DNA from: a virus | Length of the DNA: 24,813 bases | Direction: 5' to 3' (one strand) | Virus record (IMG/VR): IMGVR_UViG_3300031565_000345 | Location: 1 to 24,813 of that record | Shown: positions 15,373 to 22,849 of the stretch, piece after piece | Position numbering within the stretch: the first letter of the stretch is position 1 | Layout: the number at the start of each line of letters is the position of its first letter | Position numbers and translations under genes: made by a program | Notes under the pieces: generated by a model | What the model was told of the DNA's origin: nothing | What the model saw: the letters and a program-made list of their open reading frames with translations, nothing else | Database searches by the model: none

Positions 15373-15603
15373 ATGGCAAAAAACACGCTTGAAGAAATCA
15401 AAAAAAAGATAATTACTTCTACCCAGCAAGCTGAAAAGAAATCGGGCTTAAAAATAACCAGACAAGACATTCTTGATGTTTTGGAAATTCACAATGACCC
15501 GAAAAAGAAAAAAGAAAATGTGGAGAAGTTTTTGGACTCGCTTGACGGCATGACCGAAGAACTTAAAAACAAGGTCTTAAATGATTTGGAGAGCTATGGT
15601 TGA
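15373..15603 (+). CDS. Hypothetical helical protein, 76 aa
   Basis: A lysine- and glutamate-rich, predicted all-helical protein (TLEEIKKKIITSTQQAEKK; DPKKKKENVEKFLDSLDG). I do not recognise a family. The start codon follows the terminator T tract after only five bases, and no Shine-Dalgarno is apparent between them. Its translation would depend on transcription reading through the terminator. The stop overlaps the next gene by 8 bases. Confidence 0.62.
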   Translation: MAKNTLEEIKKKIITSTQQAEKKSGLKITRQDILDVLEIHNDPKKKKENVEKFLDSLDGMTEELKNKVLNDLESYG

Positions 15604-15916
15604 GTTTATTATCTTGGCTTTATTGGTAATAGGTTTTGCAGTTTTCGCTTACATTTTCTATACCAAACAAAACAAGCTGACGGAAACATTGGTTAAGAAG
15701 CTAAACGACCAGGCCGAGAAAGCAACTGAGATGATGATGGCCGGAAGTTTGCAGGAATGGCAAAGGATTAAGGAAGGCAGAAAGCCACAGCCAAACAGAA
15801 TTAAAAGCGACCCTAACCTTTTGGAATTAACCGAAGAAAACAGAATCCCTTGGGATGACATTACTGGCGTTAAGATTGACGAAGGGCCGAAAACAAAAGT
15901 TAAAATTTACCATTAG
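15596..15916 (+). CDS. Single-pass membrane protein, 106 aa
   Basis: I chose ATG 15596, after GGAGAGCT, over ATG 15581. From 15596 the protein begins VEFIILALLVIGFAVFAYIF, a clean transmembrane helix at residues 2-21, followed by a charged cytoplasmic tail (KKLNDQAEKATEMMMAG; GRKPQPNRIKSDP). The topology is N-terminal anchor, C-terminal tail. Position between packaging genes and portal is unusual for a lysis gene. It could be a holin-like or membrane-adaptor protein, but no diagnostic motif supports that. Confidence 0.68.
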   Translation: MVEFIILALLVIGFAVFAYIFYTKQNKLTETLVKKLNDQAEKATEMMMAGSLQEWQRIKEGRKPQPNRIKSDPNLLELTEENRIPWDDITGVKIDEGPKTKVKIYH

Positions 15917-15931
15917 TTTGCAGGTTGGCGG

Positions 15932-16003
15932 GGGGGTCTGATTTAATCAGACTTCTAACGGGGTGTAAACCACGCCCCGTCAGCTTACAAAAAAGGATAA
16001 GCT
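15932..16003 (+). promoter_or_regulatory. Three consecutive stem-loops in the portal leader
   Basis: The 123 bases between 15917 and 16039 contain no gene. Stem 1 is GTCTGAT (15936-15942) with ATCAGAC (15946-15952), extendable by G-U pairs into the preceding G run. Stem 2 is ACGGGGTGT (15958-15966) with ACGCCCCGT (15972-15980), 9 bp with one G-U and loop AAACC. Stem 3 is AGCTTA (15982-15987) with TAAGCT (15998-16003). There is no T tract, so this is not an intrinsic terminator. Structured leader RNA or an operator are both possible. Confidence 0.6.
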
Positions 16004-16018
16004 AAAGCTTTTCAATCC

Positions 16019-16028
16019 AAACCTTCTA
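16019..16028 (+). promoter_or_regulatory. Recurrent leader box AAACCTTCTA, copy 2
   Basis: Exact copy ending 11 bases before the portal GTG and continuing into AGAAAG. With its preceding C it could pair over 11 nt with the inverted copy near 23470. Confidence 0.55.
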
Positions 16029-16039
16029 AGAAAGCATGA

Positions 16040-18217
16040 GTGCCGAAGAAAAAGAAAGAAGAAAATAAAAAGCCGGAAGTTATTAAATTAACAACGCTTA
16101 AAAGCGACAAGGAAAAGAAGGCTTTAAAGCGAGTAGCAAACCAGTTTTTAAAATCAAAAGCGGACAGTTTGTTTAAGTCGGCTTTTGAAAGCAGGGAACG
16201 CTATGATTGGGAATGGCTGACAAGGGATTTGTTCAGGCGGGGCTATCATTTCTCCAATTACGACCAGCCTAACAAGACTGTTCTTCTAGCCACCAGGAGA
16301 GGCGTTAAATTTCCGGTAAACCTCTTGTGGTCTCAAATGAGAGGGGTTAAAAACATGGTAACAAACTTCAAACCCAAATGGGAAGTCTTGCCAACCGGCA
16401 AGTCTGAGGAGTCTTTAGCCAACGCCCGCTATTCGGGCAAACTCCTTGATTACTATTACCAGCACTTGGGTTTAAGGAAAATGCTTAAAGAAACAGTTAT
16501 GCAGGGGTTGATGTTCTCCGTTGGCGGGCCTTGGCAGATAGGTTATGACAAAGAGACAGGCGAGGCTTATATTTGGCTTATTGACACTTACGACTTTTAT
16601 GTTGACCCTTTGGCTCCATCCTTAAAAGATGCCCAGTTTTGCGTTAAGGCAGTCAGGAAGAATTTAGACGAGGTAACTACCAATCCCCACTACAAATTTT
16701 ATGAGAGTATTCCCAAAACAGGAGAACCAGTGCTGGCGGTTTCTCCGGCCAAGCAGTTTCTAATCCAGGCATTAAAGCATAAGACTGGCAATACCAAAGA
16801 AGAAGAGGAAGAAGGGGCGATACTTAAAGAGGCCTGGATTAAAACAAGGGTTTCTGACGACAACATTGACGAGATAAAAGAGGAATTGGCTCAAAATGAG
16901 GAGGACACAAAGAATTTAAAGAATGGCGAGGTTTTAATGAGAATTGTCCATTTTACCGACTTTCTCCAAGACCCGCTTTTGGTTCAGCTTAAAAGAAGAA
17001 ATGATTTTCCATTCGCTTTGTACCAAGGGGATATTAACCCCTGCGAGCTTTACGGAGAGAGCTGGGCCAAACACATTATTCCTATCAACAGGGTTTTAAA
17101 CGCTTTGGAGTCCTCAGTTTTTATGTTCAATTACATGGTGGCAGTAGGTCGGGTAATCATTGATAAAAATTCAGGGGTGAGATTGGTTGCAAACCAGCAT
17201 GGCAGTTTCATTGAGAAAAATAGAGGAGCTGACGTTAAAATTCCCCAGCCGCCTTCAGCACCGCCAAGTTTCCAGCAGCAGATTGCAAACTGCTGGAAAT
17301 ACATTGAGGATTTGGGCGGTTTGCATGAGCCTTCCTATGGCAAGTTGCCTTCCAACATATCGGGAATTGCCTTAGCCGAGTTAAAACAAGCGGATGCTAG
17401 TAATTCCAGTGATTTGACCGATAACCTGGAAGAATTTTTGGTTGAGGTAGGGCAAAAGACCTTAAAAGTGGTTTCCCAGAATTATGATGTCCCTAAACTG
17501 ATTAAAGATTTGGGAATGGGCGGGGATGTCAAGCATTTTGCGGTTGTCGGCGAAAGCGGGGCTGGCAGGAGAAGCAACAAAAGGAAAGTTAAGATTGGGC
17601 CGGATAGTTTTGATTTGGCGGTTATCGGTTCTGACAATGAGATAAGGGTAACTATCGGCTCATGGCTGGCTTATACCAAGACCGCAAGGCAGGAGAGATT
17701 GGAAAGTTTGTTTGAAAAAGGCGCTATTGACCAGAAAACTTTACTGCAGCACTGCGAGTTTGCCGACGTGGATAATATTATCGAGAAAACCAGGCAGGAG
17801 GAGATTTTAAAGCAATTCAGGAAAAGCAACGCTCAAGGAGCTGAAGTTTCAGACGAGGAGATAGCAAGGCAGGAAAACGCCATGATGCTTCAGGGAAACG
17901 ATAAAGTAGAGCCTTTAGTAACCGATAACCACATTGTCCATAACATTGTCCATCAGGAGGCTTTGGGTGCGGGCGGAAACCCCATTATTGAGAAACACAT
18001 GAGCTTGCATGAAGCACTGGCCGAAAAACACCCTGAAGGGGAACAAGCACCAGCACAAACGCCAATAGCGACGCCAGCGCCAACGCCAGGGGTGGCAGGA
18101 ATGACCACGCCGCCGCCAGGAGCACCGGCCGGAGGCACGCCAGGCTCACCGGAAGAAGCGGCTTTAATGGAAAGTTTAGCAGGATTGCAAGGAGGTCAAG
18201 GTGGCCAAATTCGATAA
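16040..18217 (+). CDS. Portal protein, 725 aa
   Basis: Size, position after terminase and sequence character fit a phage portal of the large P22-like type. The N-terminal region is basic. Helical segments follow (RERYDWEWLTRDLFRRGYHF), then VNLLWSQMRGVKNMVTNFKP and a strand-rich wing with YIWLIDTYDFYVDP, a typical portal stretch. Long C-terminal helices rich in Q/E/K follow. The last ~60 residues before the end are low-complexity Pro/Ala/Gly (TPAPTPGVAGM, PPPGAPAGG), probably disordered. The portal dodecamer forms the DNA channel at the capsid vertex. The start must be GTG 16040, because TGA precedes it in frame; no Shine-Dalgarno is visible. An ATG at 16036 in another frame opens only a 10-codon ORF. 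Confidence 0.85.
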   Translation: MPKKKKEENKKPEVIKLTTLKSDKEKKALKRVANQFLKSKADSLFKSAFESRERYDWEWLTRDLFRRGYHFSNYDQPNKTVLLATRRGVKFPVNLLWSQMRGVKNMVTNFKPKWEVLPTGKSEESLANARYSGKLLDYYYQHLGLRKMLKETVMQGLMFSVGGPWQIGYDKETGEAYIWLIDTYDFYVDPLAPSLKDAQFCVKAVRKNLDEVTTNPHYKFYESIPKTGEPVLAVSPAKQFLIQALKHKTGNTKEEEEEGAILKEAWIKTRVSDDNIDEIKEELAQNEEDTKNLKNGEVLMRIVHFTDFLQDPLLVQLKRRNDFPFALYQGDINPCELYGESWAKHIIPINRVLNALESSVFMFNYMVAVGRVIIDKNSGVRLVANQHGSFIEKNRGADVKIPQPPSAPPSFQQQIANCWKYIEDLGGLHEPSYGKLPSNISGIALAELKQADASNSSDLTDNLEEFLVEVGQKTLKVVSQNYDVPKLIKDLGMGGDVKHFAVVGESGAGRRSNKRKVKIGPDSFDLAVIGSDNEIRVTIGSWLAYTKTARQERLESLFEKGAIDQKTLLQHCEFADVDNIIEKTRQEEILKQFRKSNAQGAEVSDEEIARQENAMMLQGNDKVEPLVTDNHIVHNIVHQEALGAGGNPIIEKHMSLHEALAEKHPEGEQAPAQTPIATPAPTPGVAGMTTPPPGAPAGGTPGSPEEAALMESLAGLQGGQGGQIR

Positions 18218-19034
18218 AGCGAAACTGCTAGTTTTAAGAAGCAACATTGATACTTATTTAAAAAAACTTGCCGAGCAGGAAAAAGACAGTTACCGCAAGT
18301 TAGCTTCAGGTTATGAGCAGGTTGAGCGTTCTCTTAACCGGATTATCGAGATTTTGTTAAACGAAACAAAAACAGATAAGACAATGGCCGCTTTAAAACT
18401 TTTGAAAAAAGAATTAGGGGAAGCTATCCAAGTAGCCAAACCCGACATGAGCGAAGTTGTGAAAGCGGTTGATAATTTAAGCAAGTCTTTATTAACCCAA
18501 GATAGAAAAGAGGGTGAAGTAGTTAAAAGGCTGGAAGCGATAGAAAAGGTTTTAACTAAAAATACTCCTAAAAAAGAAGTAAAAGCGGTTGACAGGACTG
18601 ACGAAGTAATAAAGGCAATAAAAAGCATTAAATTAAAAGTTCCCGAGTTTGAGTTTCCAAGCGAGGTGAATGTTAATCCTGGTTCTCATTGGCCGCCCCA
18701 GAAAGTCCCTAATCCGGTAACTCATATAAACATAAATTCTTTAAAGGGGAATGTCCACCAGACTACTACTACTGTTACGACAACTTTAACTCCTCTGCCT
18801 AGTTATGGCGTTCTTGATGACAGGAGAGCGATTATTTTCTACAATAACAGTTCTAGTATAACTGTATATATTGGCGGTTCTACTGTAACCGCTTCTACCG
18901 GAACACCGATAGAACCTAAAAGTTTTTCTCCTTCTTTTGACTCAGGCCCTTTGCAGAAATGGTATGGGATAACTTCGTCGGGAACGGCAGATGTGAGGTG
19001 TTTAGAGCTTCCAGACGAAGCTTCGGGCAGATAG
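18201..19034 (+). CDS. Coiled-coil structural protein with beta C-terminus, 277 aa
   Basis: GTG start after GGAGGTCAAG (18191-18200), overlapping the portal end by 17 bases. Residues 1-~125 are long charged helices with heptads (LAEQEKDSYRKLASGYEQVE; VVKRLEAIEKVLTK). A Thr-rich linker (TTTTVTTTLTPLPS) follows. The C-terminal domain has IIFYNNSSSITVYIGGS and WYGITSSGTADVRCLELP, a pattern seen in virion accessory proteins with a small beta-sandwich. It is likely a virion component such as a head fibre, connector or decoration protein; the exact role is not shown. Confidence 0.65.
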   Translation: MAKFDKAKLLVLRSNIDTYLKKLAEQEKDSYRKLASGYEQVERSLNRIIEILLNETKTDKTMAALKLLKKELGEAIQVAKPDMSEVVKAVDNLSKSLLTQDRKEGEVVKRLEAIEKVLTKNTPKKEVKAVDRTDEVIKAIKSIKLKVPEFEFPSEVNVNPGSHWPPQKVPNPVTHININSLKGNVHQTTTTVTTTLTPLPSYGVLDDRRAIIFYNNSSSITVYIGGSTVTASTGTPIEPKSFSPSFDSGPLQKWYGITSSGTADVRCLELPDEASGR

Positions 19035-19045
19035 CCTATAGTATT

Positions 19046-19780
19046 ATGAACTGGAAGGATACTAGTAAACATTGGTCTAAAACAAATCAGAGAAACATTG
19101 TTTTAAGTAAAATAAAACATACTCTTTGGAAAAAAGGGGAACATACTAGCCCTAAGACTGAATTTAAAAAAGGATTGACCCCTTGGAACAAGGGTAAAAA
19201 AGGGGTTATGCCAGTCCCTTGGAACAAAGGGAAAAAGTGTTTTCAGACATCAAAAAAGGCCAAAGAAAATAAACATGGTAACTATTTTAAAGAAGGGGAA
19301 AAACCAGTTTCCCATAAAAAAGGATGTAAGTGTTTTCGATGTACAGGAATTACTTGGAATAAAGGAAAAAGAGGAGTTTATATAACCTCCGAAGAGACTA
19401 AAAGAAAAATGAGTCTTGGGAAAAAGGGTAGGAAACCAAAAAACTTTGATGATTTAATGAAAAAATTACACAGTAAAGAACCAACTAATATTGAGATAAA
19501 AGTATATAAAGAACTTAAAAAAAGAGGTTTTTTGTTTGAAAAACAGAAGATAATAAATGGAAAATTTATAGTTGATGCTTACATTCCAAAATTAAATTTA
19601 GTAATAGAGGCAGATGGTGATTATTGGCATTCACTATTAAAAGCAAAAGAAAGAGATAAAAGAAAAAATGATTACTTACAAGAACATGGATTTAATTTAT
19701 TAAGACTTACAGAAACAGAAATAAATAATGATTTGTTCAAGGAGAAATTACCATGCCACGAATTGGCCATCCAGCTTTAG
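19046..19780 (+). CDS. Free-standing homing endonuclease, PD-(D/E)XK/Vsr-like with NUMOD3-type repeats, 244 aa
   Basis: The N-terminal half contains three repeats of the P/T-W-N-K-G-K type (TPWNKGKKG, VPWNKGKKC, ITWNKGKRG), the DNA-binding NUMOD3-like motif of homing endonucleases, plus a CKCFRC metal knuckle. The C-terminal half has FIVDAYIPKLNLVIEADGDYWHS, then KRKNDYLQEHGFNLLRL, the core of a DUF559/Vsr-like (EDxHD-type) nuclease with D, E and H in place. I chose ATG 19046 because the protein-like sequence starts there. The DNA is AT-rich compared with its neighbours. Its 3' end overlaps the next gene by 28 bases and contains that gene's ribosome site. Confidence 0.85.
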   Translation: MNWKDTSKHWSKTNQRNIVLSKIKHTLWKKGEHTSPKTEFKKGLTPWNKGKKGVMPVPWNKGKKCFQTSKKAKENKHGNYFKEGEKPVSHKKGCKCFRCTGITWNKGKRGVYITSEETKRKMSLGKKGRKPKNFDDLMKKLHSKEPTNIEIKVYKELKKRGFLFEKQKIINGKFIVDAYIPKLNLVIEADGDYWHSLLKAKERDKRKNDYLQEHGFNLLRLTETEINNDLFKEKLPCHELAIQL

Positions 19781-21336
19781 TTAGTAAGGAAGTAATCCAA
19801 GATAATATTGGTAATATTCTGGTTGACACCTCCTCAATTAACTTCACTTATGATGATGCCAACAACCAAATAATGGCTGATGTTTTAGTTGATAACTCCT
19901 CTATTGAAATTGACGCTTCAAACGGACTTCAATTGAAAGCCGATGGCATTAAAGATACCCACATAGATTGGGGAGCTGGCGCAAACCAAGTAAGTGCGGT
20001 AGATTTACCTATTGCCGATGCTGGTTCAATAATTACAGGAACAGAGGTAGAAACCGCCTTGCAGGAAAACAGGACAGCGATTGACTTAAATACTACCCAT
20101 AGGGGTTTAACAAACAACCCCCATTCTGTTACTCTTGCTCAGGTTGGCGGTGCTAGTGCTGCTTTAGACAATTTGGCTTCGGTTGCAATCAATGCTTCAC
20201 TTGTCCCCGCTTCTGACAGTGCTATTGATTTAGGTTCTTCTGCGCCTAAATACTTTGCAAATGCCTATGTTGACAAGATTTACCTTGAAGCAAATAACAC
20301 CATTGAATTTACCACCGACCATATGAGTATCAATAAGTTAGGGGATGGTGGGGTTTACCTTTTTGAAAGTGCTGATGCTGGTTCTATGCCTAACAAGGAA
20401 TTTAGGATTTATGGTTGGGATAGTGATGATGATACAAGACTTGAATATACAAAAATGTATTTAGATACTCTCGGAAATTTATATATAGACTCTACTACGG
20501 GTGGTGGAGGTTCGATTTTCTTTGTTAGCGATATTCGCCCTAGCACTACCTCCTCAAGAGATTTGGGTTCTTCAGGTCTTTATTGGGCTGAGGGTTATAT
20601 TGACAAGATTTATTTAAACGCTACAGCTAGTTTAGATGGTTCTATTGCAGGTTTAACAAATGTAACAGGAGGCATTAAATTAACTTCAACATTGGCAGAT
20701 GCTTATGCTTGGGAAAATGGTGGTGCGGGATTATACATGACCGTTAATAGTTCTTATGATAAATACCAGGCGGCTTTAAGGGGGGCAATAAGCAATACTG
20801 CGGATAATCGTTCTTCCGCAATTATCGGGCTTGATTTTGCAGTCAATCATTGGACAGCAAATGCCCTTGCCAATGCTTTTGGAGTATTAACAACTTTCCA
20901 GACATTTGAAAATAGCGCTGTTTTTACTAACGCTCAGGCTTTGGCAGGCCAGATAGTTTTTAGCGATAAAAGCGGGCAGGAATTTGACAATTATTACTTA
21001 TGTAAATTTCAGGGTATTGATGCTTCGGAAATAGGAGAAAACACTGCCACAATTACTAATTTTTACGGTTTTTATTTGCCGGATTTAACTACTGATAATG
21101 TTACAATTACTAACCGCTACGGAGTTTATATTGCCGATACTGCTGCTTTAAATTACTTTGGCGGAGTAGTAAATACTGCTGCTTCTTATCAAGTTGATGG
21201 TACTCAGGTAGTTTCTAATAGGGTAATTGACGCAAGGTGTGATGATGCTTTAAACTCAGGTGATGCAACAACCGATGGTGTGATTGATGCTTTAAGAGAT
21301 GCCATGATTACACATGGCTTAATTGCGGCAAGTTAG
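19753..21336 (+). CDS. Fibre-like virion protein, 527 aa
   Basis: ATG after AAGGAGAAATTACC. The composition is Asn/Thr/Ser/Ala-rich with few charges, as in phage fibres. Two copies of the shaft motif DLGSS...(F/W)A...Y(V/I)DKIYL occur, near nucleotides 20227-20285 and 20560-20615. Two copies of a (F/R)YG(F/V)Y(L/I)(P/A)D motif lie near 21062 and 21117. Both motif types are typical of tail or head fibre repeats. An N-terminal segment (RGLTNNPHSVTLAQVGG) resembles common fibre adaptor sequence. It probably contacts the host surface. The location between portal and capsid genes is unusual for a tail fibre, so a head fibre is possible. Confidence 0.78.
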   Translation: MPRIGHPALVSKEVIQDNIGNILVDTSSINFTYDDANNQIMADVLVDNSSIEIDASNGLQLKADGIKDTHIDWGAGANQVSAVDLPIADAGSIITGTEVETALQENRTAIDLNTTHRGLTNNPHSVTLAQVGGASAALDNLASVAINASLVPASDSAIDLGSSAPKYFANAYVDKIYLEANNTIEFTTDHMSINKLGDGGVYLFESADAGSMPNKEFRIYGWDSDDDTRLEYTKMYLDTLGNLYIDSTTGGGGSIFFVSDIRPSTTSSRDLGSSGLYWAEGYIDKIYLNATASLDGSIAGLTNVTGGIKLTSTLADAYAWENGGAGLYMTVNSSYDKYQAALRGAISNTADNRSSAIIGLDFAVNHWTANALANAFGVLTTFQTFENSAVFTNAQALAGQIVFSDKSGQEFDNYYLCKFQGIDASEIGENTATITNFYGFYLPDLTTDNVTITNRYGVYIADTAALNYFGGVVNTAASYQVDGTQVVSNRVIDARCDDALNSGDATTDGVIDALRDAMITHGLIAAS

Positions 21337-21349
21337 GCGGTGATATTTT

Positions 21350-21649
21350 ATGGTAAAACAAACCAATTATTCAAAACTTAAAAATCTACTCTTGGTAGTT
21401 AGTTTTAACCAGCCAAGTGGAGAAAATGGTCAAAAAGTCCAACCTATTGTTATTGAGGCTAGGTGTAATGCTTTAACAGATGAAGGGGCGGTTAGGAATG
21501 TATCAACTAAACTTAATGTAGGGGTAGAACAAACTATAAAATTAACCAACAAGGAAATCTACACCAAAGTTAAAGCCTTTAATTCCCAACTAGGAGCTTT
21601 ACTGAAAGATTTAGTCTTGGATGCTTTAGATGAGGATGTGGTAGAATAG
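21350..21649 (+). CDS. Hypothetical protein, 99 aa
   Basis: The start follows GGCGGTGATATTTT. The first half has strands (LLLVVSFNQPSG; VQPIVIEARCNAL), and the last third is helical with an acidic end (LVLDALDEDVVE). I do not recognise the family. Position right after the fibre gene suggests a virion-associated or assembly function, without direct evidence. Confidence 0.65.
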   Translation: MVKQTNYSKLKNLLLVVSFNQPSGENGQKVQPIVIEARCNALTDEGAVRNVSTKLNVGVEQTIKLTNKEIYTKVKAFNSQLGALLKDLVLDALDEDVVE

Positions 21650-21683
21650 AAATAATATTAAATAAGTCCAAAAAGGAGGACAA

Positions 21684-22049
21684 ATGAAAGTAAATATAAA
21701 ACAAGTCTTAAAAGACTACCAGAACAAGGACATGAAAACTTTGGATGAAGAGATTGTTGAAAAAGACGGGAAAGAAGTAAAAATAAAAAAAGAAAGGAAT
21801 TTGCTTTTAAGGGATGCTATCAATTTGGCAGTAAACGGGATAATTTTAAACGCACAAGGCCAGGCATTGCCGAGCAAGCCAGAGGAAAAGGGGAGGATTT
21901 ATCAATTATCAAACAAAATATGGAGTGCTAAAAAGGATGTGGATTTTACCTCGGAAGAAATAACATTTATCAAGAAAAGAGCTAATGAGGTTGCTAATAT
22001 AACCCCATTGGTTTGCGGCAGGATTTGCGATATTTTGGAAAAAAAGTAA
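21684..22049 (+). CDS. Hypothetical phage protein, 121 aa
   Basis: The start follows AAAAAGGAGGACAA. The sequence (MKVNIKQVLKDYQNKDM; NLLLRDAINLAVNGI; EKGRIYQLSNKIWSAKK; FTSEEITFIKKRANEVA) has the look of small helical phage proteins encoded near tail or head genes. I recall similar phage proteins of unknown function but cannot name the family. The gene is followed by promoter/terminator module B. Confidence 0.68.
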   Translation: MKVNIKQVLKDYQNKDMKTLDEEIVEKDGKEVKIKKERNLLLRDAINLAVNGIILNAQGQALPSKPEEKGRIYQLSNKIWSAKKDVDFTSEEITFIKKRANEVANITPLVCGRICDILEKK

Positions 22050-22052
22050 TTG

Positions 22053-22081
22053 TTGACATAATTCATCCAGAGTGTTATAAA
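22053..22081 (+). promoter_or_regulatory. Sigma70-type promoter, module B
   Basis: TTGACA (22053-22058), a 17-base spacer, TATAAA (22076-22081) with an upstream TG. It has the same architecture as module A and an identical AGTGTTATAA core. The predicted start is near 22088. Confidence 0.8.
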
Positions 22082-22095
22082 TTAAATTAGTTCAA

Positions 22096-22114
22096 TCAAA
22101 GGAATATATCCGAG
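22096..22114 (+). repeat. 19-nt repeated transcribed element, copy B
   Basis: Identical to 15327-15345 (TCAAAGGAATATATCCGAG). Here CCGA lies outside the terminator stem, which argues that the sequence itself is selected. Confidence 0.75.
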
Positions 22115-22140
22115 ATTGCCGAGAGGCAATCTTTTTTTTT
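22114..22140 (+). terminator. Intrinsic terminator, module B
   Basis: GATTGCC, loop GAGA, GGCAATC forms a perfect 7-bp stem followed by nine T. The stem sequence differs entirely from module A although the upstream 19 nt are identical. Confidence 0.9.
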
Positions 22141-22156
22141 AAGATAACCTCTCCTC

Positions 22157-22166
22157 AAACCTTCTA
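22157..22166 (+). promoter_or_regulatory. Recurrent leader box AAACCTTCTA, copy 3
   Basis: Exact copy, 16 bases after terminator B and ending 12 bases before the ATG of the HNH endonuclease. It is followed by TACAGAAA. Positions 22154-22166 could pair perfectly over 13 nt with the inverted copy near 23470. Confidence 0.55.
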
Positions 22167-22178
22167 TACAGAAATTCT

Positions 22179-22832
22179 ATGTTATTTAGAAAAGGGCAGA
22201 CACCTTGGAATAAGGGAATTAATAATAAACCACAGTGTACGGATTGTGGAGTTAAGTTAAAAAGTTATGGCTCGATAAGGTGTAAGAGTTGTGCTGCTAA
22301 GAAAAGAGATTTAACGAATTTTTTGAAAGTAGCACGCATAAATAGAATAGGAAAAGTTCCCTGGAATAAGGGTTTAACAACACCAGGTAAAGTGAAAGAA
22401 AAACAGAGTGAGGCACATAAGAAAAATCCTACGAAATATTGGTTAGGAAAGAAAAGGTTAGATATGGTTGGGAATGAATTTGGATTTAAAAGGGGAAACA
22501 TGAAGGGTGAAAAACATTGGAATTGGAAAGGTGGAGTAGGTCGTTTTAGAGATAGGGTTGTTCAGACACTTGAATGGCAAGAATGGAGAAAAAAAGTTTT
22601 TGAAAGGGATGATTATACTTGTCAAATCTGTGGTGAAAGGGGATGTTGTTTACATCCTCATCACAAAGTAAAATCATTTGCCAAAATTTTACAAAATAAC
22701 AATGTAACTACTTTAGGAGAGGCTAGAGAATGTAAAGAACTTTGGAATTTAGATAATGGCGAAACCCTTTGTGTCAAATGTCATCGACAAACTGATACGT
22801 GGGGAGGTAGAGTTATAAAATTTTTACAATAG
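22179..22832 (+). CDS. HNH homing endonuclease with NUMOD3-type motifs, 217 aa
   Basis: The N-terminal half has TPWNKGINN and VPWNKGLTT NUMOD3-like motifs and a CTDC...CKSC zinc knuckle. The C-terminal half is an HNH domain: WRKKVFERDDYTCQICGERG, then HPHHKVKSF (catalytic histidines), LWNLDNGETLCVKCHRQT (Asn and final His). This is the standard layout of phage-borne HNH homing endonucleases. The ATG lacks a Shine-Dalgarno and follows the recurrent box. The element appears to have inserted between that box and the structural gene at 22850. It is AT-rich compared with its neighbours. Confidence 0.9.
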   Translation: MLFRKGQTPWNKGINNKPQCTDCGVKLKSYGSIRCKSCAAKKRDLTNFLKVARINRIGKVPWNKGLTTPGKVKEKQSEAHKKNPTKYWLGKKRLDMVGNEFGFKRGNMKGEKHWNWKGGVGRFRDRVVQTLEWQEWRKKVFERDDYTCQICGERGCCLHPHHKVKSFAKILQNNNVTTLGEARECKELWNLDNGETLCVKCHRQTDTWGGRVIKFLQ

Positions 22833-22849
22833 AAGGGGGGTGAATTACC

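Noticed and set aside
15936-15980. Portal-leader hairpins as an intrinsic terminator
   Set aside because: Neither stem is followed by a T tract.
16036-16068. 10-codon ORF from ATG 16036 as a gene
   Set aside because: Too short to support as a gene; noted only as a possible upstream ORF for the portal.
18959-19045. Extension of the PD-(D/E)XK endonuclease from 18959
   Set aside because: This part overlaps the beta domain of the upstream structural protein; ATG 19046 fits better.
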